Source of the DNA: Psychrobacter pacificensis
GTDB taxonomy: Bacteria; Pseudomonadota; Gammaproteobacteria; Pseudomonadales; Moraxellaceae
Direction: 5' to 3'
DNA length: 64,000 bases
Assembly (NCBI RefSeq): GCF_900101915.1
Contig: NZ_FNAL01000013.1
Coordinates: 1 to 64,000, forward strand
How positions within the stretch are numbered: position 1 is the stretch's first letter; every line of letters begins with the position of its first letter. A program made the position numbers and the translations under genes. Positions 18,819 to 27,638 of this stretch are shown here, piece after piece. The notes under the pieces were generated by a model that was not told where the DNA came from, made no database searches, and worked only from the letters and a program-made list of their open reading frames with translations.

Positions 18819-19856
18819 ATGTCTACTACCCCATTATCACACCGTCGTACTAATCCTATTTTTAAACGTCCATTATTGATGATGACAGCTCTAGTCACTG
18901 CTATCAGTGTGACAGGTTGTAGCTCGCCTGAGACTGACACCGCTGATGCTACAGCTACCAATCAAACGGCCAATGAGTCGTCAAACGTGGCCAATAACGA
19001 TGCCGTCTCTGCTGAAAAAATCACGGTGAATACGGTTAAGGGTGATGTTGAATTGGCAATGAGTCCCTCACCGTTGGTGGTTTATGACATGACCTTGATG
19101 CAAGACTTGGCAGCACTAGATGTGGCTGTTGACGGTATGCCAGGCAGTTTGTTGTTAGACAATTTACACTCAAAAACGCAGCCTGAACCAAAAGCGGTCG
19201 GCACTGTGTTTGAGCCAGATCTTGAGGCATTGAATGCCATGCAACCACAAGCAATATTGGTGGGCTCACGCATGGCAGAAAAGTATAATGAGCTGTCAAA
19301 CATCGCGCCGACGTTGGATATGTCTATCGACACGGCTAATATTTATGAGTCGAGTAAGCAGCGTTTGCATGATTTGGGTGCGTTGTTTGGCAAAAGCGAT
19401 CAGGCCGCTAGATTGCAACAAAACATAGATACGCTTATTGACGAGACAAAGGGTGTCACTAAAGATAAAGGCACTGGTCTGGTCGTTATGGTTAATGGCA
19501 ATAAAATGTCAGCATATGGCGATAAATCTCGTTACGGGTTTATCCATACGGTGCTAGATGTGCCAATGGCAGATAAGCAAATTGCCGATGCCCCTCATGG
19601 ACAGCCGGTCTCTTTTGAATATATCCAAAAAGCCAACCCAGACTGGTTGTTTGTTATCGATCGCAGCGCCGCGATTGGTGAAGATGGTATCGGTGCCAAA
19701 GCCGTATTGGACAATCCGCTGGTCGCGCAAACCAACGCTTGGAGCAAGCAGCAAGTGGTTTATCTAAGCCCAGACTCTTACCTAGCGTTTGGTGGCTATT
19801 ACCAATGGATGCAGGATCTCACAACGATTAAAGATGCTTTTGCTAACGCTAAATAA
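18819..19856 (+). CDS. Siderophore ABC transporter, substrate-binding lipoprotein (FatB/CeuE-like)
   Basis: Periplasmic, lipid-anchored binding protein for an iron-siderophore complex. A basic N-terminus is followed by a hydrophobic stretch and the lipobox VTGC at about residues 32-35. After a Thr/Ala/Asn-rich linker, the class III binding fold (PF01497) is recognisable: PSPLVVYDMTLMQDLAALDV, GTVFEPDLEALNAMQPQAILVG and PDWLFVIDRSAAIGEDG. At 345 aa the length is normal. It is first of four genes in a FatBDCE/VctPDGC-type importer. The ligand (probably a catecholate) is inferred from the family, not shown. Confidence 0.9.
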   Translation: MSTTPLSHRRTNPIFKRPLLMMTALVTAISVTGCSSPETDTADATATNQTANESSNVANNDAVSAEKITVNTVKGDVELAMSPSPLVVYDMTLMQDLAALDVAVDGMPGSLLLDNLHSKTQPEPKAVGTVFEPDLEALNAMQPQAILVGSRMAEKYNELSNIAPTLDMSIDTANIYESSKQRLHDLGALFGKSDQAARLQQNIDTLIDETKGVTKDKGTGLVVMVNGNKMSAYGDKSRYGFIHTVLDVPMADKQIADAPHGQPVSFEYIQKANPDWLFVIDRSAAIGEDGIGAKAVLDNPLVAQTNAWSKQQVVYLSPDSYLAFGGYYQWMQDLTTIKDAFANAK

Positions 19857-19938
19857 CGTCGTTCTCTATACAAGCGATTATTGCACAAGTAGGTAATTAT
19901 TACCGTTAACCTTGCTCATTTTTAAGCCAATAAAGATT

Positions 19939-21033
19939 ATGTCGTTATTTTCACACCGTGCTCGTGCTAGGCTCAAACCTAACGCTTCTCTGCCAGTATC
20001 AAATTGGCAAGGAAGCGCTAGCCATACTTTAGGCTCGAAATATCGACGTGCTGCCATGCCACCGTGGTTAATCAACACCGCAAGCCTCATTATCATGGGG
20101 CTTTTGGTGTTATTGAGCTTATCTATTGGTGTGGCTGACTTTTCGTGGTCGGGTATCTTACAAAGTATCATTAGTCATAGTGCAAACTCTGATAGCTCGC
20201 TACTACTGGTCAGCCGTATCCCGCGCACCGTTGCGATTATTTTGACGGGCATTGCGATGGCAGTGGCGGGAATGATCATCCAAGTGGTGCTAAAAAACCG
20301 CTTTGTAGAGCCGTCCATGGTCGGTGCTACCCAAAGCGCCGCGCTCGGTTTGCTGGTAGTCAGTCTGCTATTTCCTGCCAGTGCGCTCATTGTGAAGATG
20401 AGCGTAGCGACCATCGCCGCTGTATTCGGCATGATGCTATTTATGCTATTGATTCACCGTATTCCGCCGACTGATTTTTTGATGGTTCCACTGATTGGTA
20501 TTGTCTTCGGCGGCATTATCGAAGCAGTCACTACCTTTATCGCCTATCAAACCGAATCGCTACAGATGCTCAGCGTGTGGCAGTTTGGGGATTTCTCAGG
20601 CGTCTTGGCAGGTCGTTATGAGCTTTTGTGGCTCACGGGCGCGCTGTGTGTACTCGCCTATATCATCGCCGATAAGCTAACCATCGTTGGTTTGGGTGAC
20701 AATATCGCCTTGAACTTAGGTATTAGTAAACGCCAAGTGACGTGGATTGGTGTGGGGATGGTGGCCATGATGAGTGCCGTTGTCGTCGTGACGGTCGGTA
20801 TGATTCCTTTTATTGGCCTCGTCGTGCCAAACATTGTGAGCCGACTGATGGGAGATAAGTTGCGTCGTAGCTTGCCTGCAGTCGCGCTACTTGGTGCTTC
20901 GGCAGTATTGCTGTGCGATATTATCGGTCGCTCGATTCGCTATCCATTTGAAGTGCCTGTTGCCACCATATTTGGCGTGGTCGGTACAGTGCTGTTTTTA
21001 TGGCTATTACTGCGCGCGCCAGCTGAGCAATAA
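19939..21033 (+). CDS. Siderophore ABC transporter, permease 1 (FatD/VctD-like)
   Basis: FecCD-family inner-membrane permease. I prefer the ATG at 19939 to a TTG at 19912, giving 364 aa. About 40 basic/polar residues precede the first helix (WLINTASLIIMGLLVLLSLSIG). The family signature IPRTVAIILTGIAMAVAGMIIQ is at about residues 92-113, and GMIPFIGLVVPNIVSRLMG near residue 290 is the ATPase-contacting loop. It pairs with the second permease downstream; the two-permease design is typical of the FatCD/VctDG group. Confidence 0.92.
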   Translation: MSLFSHRARARLKPNASLPVSNWQGSASHTLGSKYRRAAMPPWLINTASLIIMGLLVLLSLSIGVADFSWSGILQSIISHSANSDSSLLLVSRIPRTVAIILTGIAMAVAGMIIQVVLKNRFVEPSMVGATQSAALGLLVVSLLFPASALIVKMSVATIAAVFGMMLFMLLIHRIPPTDFLMVPLIGIVFGGIIEAVTTFIAYQTESLQMLSVWQFGDFSGVLAGRYELLWLTGALCVLAYIIADKLTIVGLGDNIALNLGISKRQVTWIGVGMVAMMSAVVVVTVGMIPFIGLVVPNIVSRLMGDKLRRSLPAVALLGASAVLLCDIIGRSIRYPFEVPVATIFGVVGTVLFLWLLLRAPAEQ

Positions 21034-21147
21034 GACTAAGCAGTAAAGCTGAATAATAAAACAGCAATCTTTAATCGATTAACCACTCACTTACCGTCGT
21101 TCATTTTTTGCCTTATTTAGATAAGCTTGGCATCATAGGATTTATTT

Positions 21148-22233
21148 ATGTTCTCATCAACTAAGCTTAGTGCCACAAAGGCTCGTTCTACGGAAACCAA
21201 CACAGCGATAGATAACTCATCTGCAGCAGATGGTCAGTATTCAGCTGCTGCCCAAGGTCAGTTGGCAAAGCTTTGGGCATGGATAGCTGCGCATCCGAAA
21301 TCCATTGCAGCTATTATTCTACTGATCTCGATGACCTTGTTTATGACACTCAATGTCAATGGCTATTGGGACTTTGCGCTACCGCTACGCGGCAAAAAAC
21401 TGCTGGCACTGATGGTGGTTGGCTATGCGATTGGCGTGTCGACGTTATTGTTTCAAACGTTGACTCACAATCCAATTCTAACGCCCTCCCTACTCGGGTT
21501 TGATTCGCTCTATGTTTTGCTACAAAGCTTACTGGTTTTCTTTTTAGGGGCGATTAGTTTTACCAGTCTCGATCCTATTGCCAAGTTCACGCTAGAGATT
21601 GTCCTGATGTTTGGGGCATCTTTATTATTATTTAAGCTATTATTTTCTAAAAGCAGTCAGGATCTGACACGCTTGATATTGGTGGGCGTTATCTTTGGTG
21701 TGTTGTTCCGCAGTTTATCAGCACTCATTGCACGGCTGATTAACCCTGATGATTTTGTGGTCGTACAGTCCGCTAGCTACGCGCAGTTCAATACGGTCAA
21801 TCCTCAGCTATTAGGCATTAGCCTATTTATCTGTATCATCACTGCGGTGTTTGTCTGGCGCTGGCGCTACCAATGCGATGTGCTGATGCTCGGACAAGCC
21901 CAAGCCATTAACCTTGGTATCCATTATCAACGTCTGGCATTTGGCCTATTAACTGTTATCGCAGTGCTAGTCGCCACAGCCACGGCACTGGTCGGTCCAG
22001 TGACTTTCTTTGGTCTATTGGTTTGTGCATTGACCAATCGTATCGCTCGACACATGTATCATACTGAGCGGCTGATATTGGTCAGTTTGGTCGCTATGAT
22101 TTGCTTGGTGTTGGGTCAGACACTCTTTGAGCAAGTGCTAGATATGGCAGGCGTATTGTCCGTTGTGATAGAGCTCGCAGGTGGCCTCGTGTTCTTGGCA
22201 TTGATATTTATGTCCCAGCGCCGTTCGTTATAA
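21148..22233 (+). CDS. Siderophore ABC transporter, permease 2 (FatC/VctG-like)
   Basis: Second FecCD-family permease, 361 aa. A soluble N-terminus of about 45 residues is followed by about nine helices. Characteristic segments: GVSTLLFQTLTHNPILTPSLLGFDSLYVLLQ at the substrate path, GQAQAINLGIHYQR at the ATPase coupling helix region, and TALVGPVTFFGLLVCALTNRIAR. The order after the FatD-like gene and before the ATPase matches known siderophore operons. The gaps (114 and 75 bases) contain no terminator. Confidence 0.92.
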   Translation: MFSSTKLSATKARSTETNTAIDNSSAADGQYSAAAQGQLAKLWAWIAAHPKSIAAIILLISMTLFMTLNVNGYWDFALPLRGKKLLALMVVGYAIGVSTLLFQTLTHNPILTPSLLGFDSLYVLLQSLLVFFLGAISFTSLDPIAKFTLEIVLMFGASLLLFKLLFSKSSQDLTRLILVGVIFGVLFRSLSALIARLINPDDFVVVQSASYAQFNTVNPQLLGISLFICIITAVFVWRWRYQCDVLMLGQAQAINLGIHYQRLAFGLLTVIAVLVATATALVGPVTFFGLLVCALTNRIARHMYHTERLILVSLVAMICLVLGQTLFEQVLDMAGVLSVVIELAGGLVFLALIFMSQRRSL

Positions 22234-22308
22234 CGACTTAGCCGACATTGTTTATTTGGCTGATGCTGTTGATAAAGAAAGCCCTAAGACTTTTTAAATA
22301 AGACGATT

Positions 22309-23079
22309 ATGATTAAACTGAATAATATCTCTCACCATATTGGCAAACAAAAAATCTTGCATGACATTACGTTGTCCCTACCAACGGCGCAGGTCATTGC
22401 TTTGATTGGGCCTAACGGCGCTGGAAAATCGACGTTGTTTTCTGTCATGGCTCGCTTGCAACCGTTACAGGCTGGGCAAGTGAGCTTCGCTGTAGATAAT
22501 GAGGAACGTGATATTGTCAGTTGTCAGGCGCGCACACTTGCCAAGACGGTCGCGATGCTCGGACAAGACAACCATGTACAAGGACGACTGCGCGTGCATG
22601 AGCTGCTGATGTTTGGTCGTTACCCTTATCATCAAGGACAACCAACCGCAGAAGATCAGCAAAAAGTACAGGAAATCCTCGAACGCTTTGAGCTTGAGCC
22701 ACTTGCCGAGCGTTTCTTGTCAACGCTATCAGGTGGACAGCGTCAGCGCGTGCTGATTGCGATGATTGTCTGCCAAGATACGCCCTATCTATTGCTTGAT
22801 GAGCCACTCAATAACCTAGATATGTATCATGCTGGTCGACTCATGCGTGAGCTACGTACGCTTAGCCACAGCCAGCAAAAAACCGTGGTGATCGTCCTAC
22901 ATGATATCAATCAAGCAGCACAATTTGCCGATACGGTCGTTACAATGAAAGCAGGAGAAGTGATGGCTGTTGGTCGCCCTGCTGATGTTATTACTCAAGA
23001 GACAATGAAAGATTTATACAATGTCGATGTGACTGTGCTCAATCATCAGGGTCGTCCTGTGATTGTTGATACGGTGTAA
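22309..23079 (+). CDS. Siderophore ABC transporter, ATP-binding protein (FatE/VctC-like)
   Basis: Cytoplasmic ATPase of the importer, 256 aa. Walker A GPNGAGKST at about residues 33-41, ABC signature LSGGQRQRVLIAM at about 140-152, Walker B YLLLDEPLNNLD and switch histidine VIVLHDINQAA follow in standard order. The Q-loop lies near MLGQDNH. It is last in the operon, before the strong terminator at 23106-23149. Family members power uptake of ferric siderophores. Confidence 0.95.
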   Translation: MIKLNNISHHIGKQKILHDITLSLPTAQVIALIGPNGAGKSTLFSVMARLQPLQAGQVSFAVDNEERDIVSCQARTLAKTVAMLGQDNHVQGRLRVHELLMFGRYPYHQGQPTAEDQQKVQEILERFELEPLAERFLSTLSGGQRQRVLIAMIVCQDTPYLLLDEPLNNLDMYHAGRLMRELRTLSHSQQKTVVIVLHDINQAAQFADTVVTMKAGEVMAVGRPADVITQETMKDLYNVDVTVLNHQGRPVIVDTV

Positions 23080-23100
23080 AACCCCACTTCTTCTTATGTA

Positions 23101-23155
23101 AAAAAGCTCAATATAATGCTAGTACATTGGTACTAGCACTATATTGAGCACATCA
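23101..23155. terminator. Strong terminator shared by the siderophore operon and PepSY gene
   Basis: A twenty-base stem with a single mismatch (23106-23125 and 23130-23149) and a four-base loop between convergent genes. T runs exist on both sides, stronger on the minus strand (TTTTTT). Confidence 0.88.
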
Positions 23156-23172
23156 ATTTTATGTTTTAATAT

Positions 23173-24510
23173 CTATTTGAGCTTTTGCAACGCCTTTAAA
23201 CGCTGCTGTCGGCCTTTCCACCATAGATACACACCTGTCCCTGATAGCACCGCAACTGCCAGTCCAATCATTGCCAAAAATGCTTGATACAGTCGATGGC
23301 TCCAACCTTGACCTACATGTCCCATATGCAGCGTTGACAGCCATTGGTCTACTTTATTACCAAAACCGCTTTGATAACCAAAACTAACACGCGCAACCTC
23401 TCCTGTGGCAGCATCAACCGTAATAGATGACGCGCCGCTGTGTGTACCAATATCTCTATCTGTTTTGAAACGCATTTGCCATTGCTCGTCCTCTGCAACC
23501 CAGCGGATACCCAATAACTGCTGTACAGCCGTGCCATTCTGCCGCGCCGCAATATCGGCTTGTGCACTCAGATAGGCAATGCTGTTGCTCTTATTGACTG
23601 CTTGAGCAATGGCATCCGCTGTATTGCGGCTATCGTTAACAGTCGTATTTGAGTTTATAGACTTATCTGCCCTACCCTGATTTTCTACTGTTTTATTCGG
23701 TTCAGGCTTGGTTGGCGGTCGCCCTCTTTCTTTTGGCGTCAGTCCGACCACTGCCTGCATCACAGGCTGATAAACGGGTTTTAGATTAAACCCAACGCTC
23801 GACCACGCGATGACAAACAGCATCACCCATAGCCACAGACCAAAAGCATGATGCAAATCATAGTTAAGCTTAAAGGTATTGGTCTTAGTACGGATTTTCC
23901 ATGCAGGTAGCCAGCGCTTAAACAGCGAGGCGCGTTTTTTGCTAGAGACTTGTTTTGACTGACTCGATTTGACTGCTCGAGGAAACGTTAAGTAAAAGCC
24001 AATAAAGCAATTAATCGTCCAAACTAGCGAGACAATGCCCAAGACCCATTTACCAATATCACCCAGCAATAAATCACGATGCAGCCAAAATACCTTCCAC
24101 ATGGTATTGTGCCATGCCCATGCCTCCTTATCACGCGTACCGATAATCGCGCCGGTATAAGGGTTGACATAAACCTCATTAAAAGCAGGCTCAGGCGTGG
24201 TAGGCTTGCCGCCGCGCCATCTATCTACCGAAAACACCGCTGACTTGCCCGCCTCAATGGTCGTCGGCAAACTTGAAAAACCATATTGCGGATAGGTACG
24301 GATCACACTATCATGCAGCGCAGCGACAGACTGTATCGGCGTGTTTTGCGCCTCGACACGCGCCAGTTTATGGTTAAACAAGTCATCTAACTCATGATGA
24401 AAAGCGAGCAGCGCCCCTGTCAAACCTGCAAGCAATAAAAAGCCTGCCACCACAAGACCCGTATAGCGATGAATCCACAAGCAGGCTTGACGAGGATTGA
24501 ATGTAATCAT
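23173..24510 (-). CDS. PepSY-associated transmembrane protein (PiuB-like)
   Basis: Inner-membrane protein of 445 aa typical of iron-regulated PepSY_TM proteins that lie beside TonB receptors and may reduce or release iron from ferric siderophores. The first helix carries the conserved pattern WIHRYTGLVVAGFLLLAGLTGALLAFHHELDDL. A periplasmic loop holds a PepSY unit (VYVNPYTGAIIGTRD), then WHRDLL-type and HHAFGLWLWVMLFVIAWSSVGF segments with conserved histidines, and a last helix near the C-terminus. It is the likely downstream partner of the receptor gene at 24674-26761, though the receptor has its own terminator-like hairpin. Confidence 0.88.
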   Translation of the reverse strand: MITFNPRQACLWIHRYTGLVVAGFLLLAGLTGALLAFHHELDDLFNHKLARVEAQNTPIQSVAALHDSVIRTYPQYGFSSLPTTIEAGKSAVFSVDRWRGGKPTTPEPAFNEVYVNPYTGAIIGTRDKEAWAWHNTMWKVFWLHRDLLLGDIGKWVLGIVSLVWTINCFIGFYLTFPRAVKSSQSKQVSSKKRASLFKRWLPAWKIRTKTNTFKLNYDLHHAFGLWLWVMLFVIAWSSVGFNLKPVYQPVMQAVVGLTPKERGRPPTKPEPNKTVENQGRADKSINSNTTVNDSRNTADAIAQAVNKSNSIAYLSAQADIAARQNGTAVQQLLGIRWVAEDEQWQMRFKTDRDIGTHSGASSITVDAATGEVARVSFGYQSGFGNKVDQWLSTLHMGHVGQGWSHRLYQAFLAMIGLAVAVLSGTGVYLWWKGRQQRLKALQKLK

Positions 24511-24603
24511 TGGTCTTGGTTCTTTATTATATGTTGTTTGGGTAGGTATTTATCCGTTAGCACGTCATTGCTGCTATAGCCAATCCAAAAGCCAGTAGGC
24601 AAT

Positions 24604-24640
24604 AAAAAGCCAGCTCCCATGTACAGACAGCTGACTCTAT
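24604..24640 (-). terminator. Terminator-like hairpin after the TonB-dependent receptor
   Basis: On the minus strand GTCAGCT ... AGCTGGC (seven pairs, one G-T) followed by TTTTTA, 38-70 bases past the receptor stop. The loop is long (13 bases), so it may be partial. Confidence 0.55.
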
Positions 24641-24673
24641 AAGTACGATTAGACTCAAACCAGATAAGCTATA

Positions 24674-26761
24674 TTAGAACTGATACGTTAAAGACGTTTT
24701 GATATTACGTCCCATCTCAAAATCAGTATAGGCATCATCGATAGAGTTGCGAGATGCATGACTTGCATAAGTCTCATCAAAGATATTGTAGACACCTAGC
24801 GTGGCCTTTAGACCTTCGATTTGAGTTGGTGCATAAGTCATAAAGATATCATGCACGTCATAGCCTGGTTTTTCGTTGTCATCACCGGCGGTATTTGGTG
24901 TCACATCGGCGACATAAGTACTGCGCCAGCCAAGCTCGGTGGTGCTGGTTGGAGCGTAACCAAGATTGACCATGTACTTGTCACCAGACTCTGAGCCACT
25001 GCCGCTGACAGAAGAGATATTGTAACCCGTATCTTCGCCTTTGCTACGTGCACGAGCATAGCTTAGACCCATGTTGAAATTATCTGCGCGATAATCAGCT
25101 GATAACTCTACGCCTTTGATCTTAAAATCTTCGTCATTGTTGATGACACCTTGGCAGGCTTCAGGGGCAGCACTTGTACCTAGTTGCCCAGTGGTACAAT
25201 TCATACCAGTTCTACTGCCACCTGCACGTACGAACTCAATATAGTTTTCGATATTGGTTTCAAAGTACTTAGCGCTCAGTTTTAAAGAGTCATCAGCCAT
25301 GGTCAAACCACGCAGCGTTGTCGCAATACCGATTTCTGCATTGTCACCTTCTTCTGCTTTTAGGTCATTGTTCACATAGGTATCAACACCGTCGGAATTA
25401 AAGATCGTTTGGCTAAGATCTGGGCCATTAAATAACTGCGTATAGCTCGCAAATAGCTGGGTACGCGGTGCAATCTCATAGCTGGCGGCCAATGCGCCAA
25501 CGACATTGTCGTAAGTCTTGCCAGCCGATACGTACTCTGGAGATTCATAACGGTCATAACGGACGCCTGGCGTTAAACTAAGCTTACCCATTTGCCATTG
25601 GTCTTCTAGATAGACTGAGGTATTGGTTGCCTCATCAGTGCTCGCTTTGCCAAAATCACGTGTCATCTCAGATTCTTTTTTGTAATGCTCAACCCCAGCG
25701 ATTAACTTATGAGTCCCTGGCAAACCATTGATAATATTGCTATCAACGATACTGGTGTTCTGTATTTTGCCGCCTGTGGTTTTGACTTCCGCATCAAACT
25801 CAAACCCAGGTACGCCATCAGAGTTACGCAAAATCTGCGTGCTGGTCTGATATACATTGGCGTCTACATTGACCAACTGGTTGGCAGGACTGTATGCGTA
25901 GTCAAGCGCATAGGTATCGCGTTTGACTTCCTGCGGGATGATTGGGTTCCAGCCACCAGCAGGAAAATCTGGACGTAATGGGAACTTACCTTTGTTTTCG
26001 GTACGGCTAAAGCTAGCGCCTACATGATGATCACTACCGACATACGCACCCGCTTTTAATAAGATGTTTTCGCCTTCGCTATCTTCCGTTTGGATTTTAC
26101 GGCCTTTACCATCTTCACCAGCATTAGCATCACGTTTGCCATAATAAGCCAGTAAATCAACATTTTCTGTTGGCGCACCATATACAGTAGCTGAGGTTAG
26201 CAGTTCATCATTGTTGCTGCCGTAGCCTGCATGCAGCTTAGCACCTACTTTTTGACCAGGCTTAAGTAAATCTGCCGCGTCGACTGTCTCAAAAGCAACC
26301 GCACCGCCGATAGCATCATTACCGAGCGTCACTGAGTTATTGCCCACTGACACCTCTGCTTGTTTTAGCAGATCTGGATCAATCGTGACATCACCCATAT
26401 GGTAGAACAACGCGCCTTCTTGACGTGCGCCATCAATCGTTACTTTTAGATTGGTATCATCAAGACCACGTACACGAATACGTTGGTTGACTGATGAGGT
26501 ACCGCCTACGCTTACCCCCGGTACGACGTCCAGAAAATCGCTCAGATGGCTTGCTTGAGCTGCTGGCGTATAGTCATCTATATAGACAGAGTCTTCTTGT
26601 ACACTATCGCGGACAGAGCTATTTGCTGTCACGGTAATCGTTTGCAACGTCGTATTTGGCATATCTGCTGCCGTTGCAGCACTGGCAGCTTGTGCACACA
26701 ATGCCGCTGCTACACCCATAGATAGCACAGTCAATCTGCTAGATAACTTTACTTCGCGCAT
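24674..26761 (-). CDS. TonB-dependent outer-membrane receptor, heme/haemoglobin-receptor-like
   Basis: Outer-membrane gated barrel importing an iron source. Starting at ATG 26761 (MREVKLSSRL) it is 695 aa with a signal peptide ending near ASAATA; the TTG at 26791 is less likely. The plug domain holds RIRVRGLDDTNLKVTIDGARQ and LGNDAIGGAVAFETVDAADLL, a pattern shared with the haemin/haemoglobin/transferrin receptor group. The C-terminus GVYNIFDETYASHAS ... TSLTYQF is a standard barrel end with terminal Phe. Neighbouring siderophore importer genes argue instead for a siderophore, so the ligand is unresolved. A Fur-box-like site sits upstream. Confidence 0.9.
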   Translation of the reverse strand: MREVKLSSRLTVLSMGVAAALCAQAASAATAADMPNTTLQTITVTANSSVRDSVQEDSVYIDDYTPAAQASHLSDFLDVVPGVSVGGTSSVNQRIRVRGLDDTNLKVTIDGARQEGALFYHMGDVTIDPDLLKQAEVSVGNNSVTLGNDAIGGAVAFETVDAADLLKPGQKVGAKLHAGYGSNNDELLTSATVYGAPTENVDLLAYYGKRDANAGEDGKGRKIQTEDSEGENILLKAGAYVGSDHHVGASFSRTENKGKFPLRPDFPAGGWNPIIPQEVKRDTYALDYAYSPANQLVNVDANVYQTSTQILRNSDGVPGFEFDAEVKTTGGKIQNTSIVDSNIINGLPGTHKLIAGVEHYKKESEMTRDFGKASTDEATNTSVYLEDQWQMGKLSLTPGVRYDRYESPEYVSAGKTYDNVVGALAASYEIAPRTQLFASYTQLFNGPDLSQTIFNSDGVDTYVNNDLKAEEGDNAEIGIATTLRGLTMADDSLKLSAKYFETNIENYIEFVRAGGSRTGMNCTTGQLGTSAAPEACQGVINNDEDFKIKGVELSADYRADNFNMGLSYARARSKGEDTGYNISSVSGSGSESGDKYMVNLGYAPTSTTELGWRSTYVADVTPNTAGDDNEKPGYDVHDIFMTYAPTQIEGLKATLGVYNIFDETYASHASRNSIDDAYTDFEMGRNIKTSLTYQF

Positions 26762-26902
26762 AACACATCTACTCACTTTATTTACTGTCAAAAATTAGAA
26801 TTATTTTTAAAACCTATCATCGAATAGTCCTGAAAATAACGCCTATCAGAAGATTCATTACCTTAAAAACACTCAATCATGTCGTGCAAATAACACTATT
26901 AA

Positions 26903-26921
26903 TACTAATGATAATGATTAG
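26903..26921. promoter_or_regulatory. Fur-box-like site upstream of the TonB-dependent receptor
   Basis: ACTAATGATAATGATTAGC matches 15 of 19 positions of GATAATGATAATCATTATC by eye. It is about 140 bases upstream of the receptor start. Confidence 0.65.
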
Positions 26922-27189
26922 CGTTTAAATAATGAGAGGCATAATAACTAAGTATTAACAATTTGGCAATAATTAATATCATACATTCTCAATTCTAGTA
27001 CTTAGTACGCCAGGTGGACGTAGCAATACAACGCAGCAACGCTTGGTACTAACTATAAATATGCTATCGAATATGATGCTGGCCACGAGTTGAATCTATA
27101 TAAACAAAGCTTAAAAATCATCACTTCTATCATCACGTCTATAGCAGCCTGCTATTAACTTAGCTCATCACTTGTATTTCTTGTACTAC

Positions 27190-27210
27190 TGTACTAGAAT
27201 GCTGATACAA
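27190..27210. promoter_or_regulatory. Candidate TrpR operator upstream of trpR
   Basis: TGTACTAGAATGCTGATACAA is an imperfect palindrome with the TGTACT...TACA arms of known TrpR operators, placed 66 bases before the trpR start. It suggests autoregulation of trpR-trpE-trpG. Confidence 0.5.
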
Positions 27211-27275
27211 GCCAAAAATATCATGGTTATCCTGGCTATTTTTGATTAAGACGACTGATTATAAGACGATAAATT

Positions 27276-27551
27276 ATGAGTACCGACCCTTATCACAGCT
27301 TACTGAGTCATCTGGCAAACTGTACTGATAGCACAGAGATTGAAAAGCTACTCAGTGCCCTGCTGACAGATAAAGAGCAGCATGATATTGCTAACCGCAT
27401 TCGTATCTTTGACTTGCTTGATCGAGGTATCACGCAGCGTGACATCTCTGAGCAACTAGGCGTTGGTATTGCTACTGTCTCTCGCGGTGCTAGAGCCATG
27501 CACAGCCATGATGTGAGTGCATTACTTGCGACTCATAGAGAACGGTCTTAA
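27276..27551 (+). CDS. trpR: Trp operon repressor family protein
   Basis: An all-helical dimeric repressor of 91 aa, slightly shorter than E. coli TrpR (108). LLSALLTDKEQHDIANRIRIFDLL corresponds to the core helices, and TQRDISEQLGVGIATVSRGARAM is the helix-turn-helix, close to the QRELKNELGAGIATITRGS of E. coli TrpR. The upstream palindrome at 27190-27210 fits autoregulation, and trpE follows 87 bases later without a visible terminator. Tryptophan is the expected co-repressor. Confidence 0.92.
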   Translation: MSTDPYHSLLSHLANCTDSTEIEKLLSALLTDKEQHDIANRIRIFDLLDRGITQRDISEQLGVGIATVSRGARAMHSHDVSALLATHRERS

Positions 27552-27638
27552 ACCACCGATCCCAATACCGTTTACCCTTTTCCTCATTACTTTATTAATT
27601 GTTGATTGACACATATTTGAACCATTTTGGACTTTATT

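Larger units (their letters stand above)
26762..27275. promoter_or_regulatory. Divergent control region of receptor gene and trpR
   Basis: A 514-base gap with a Fur-box-like palindrome (26903-26921), a TrpR-operator-like sequence at 26995-27010 and a second, better TrpR-like palindrome at 27190-27210. No gene was supported. Confidence 0.55.

Noticed and set aside
26998-27150. Possible decayed coding sequence in the gap before trpR
   Set aside because: A short plus frame reads through 27016-27160, but there is no start, no recognisable motif and it overlaps operator-like sequence.
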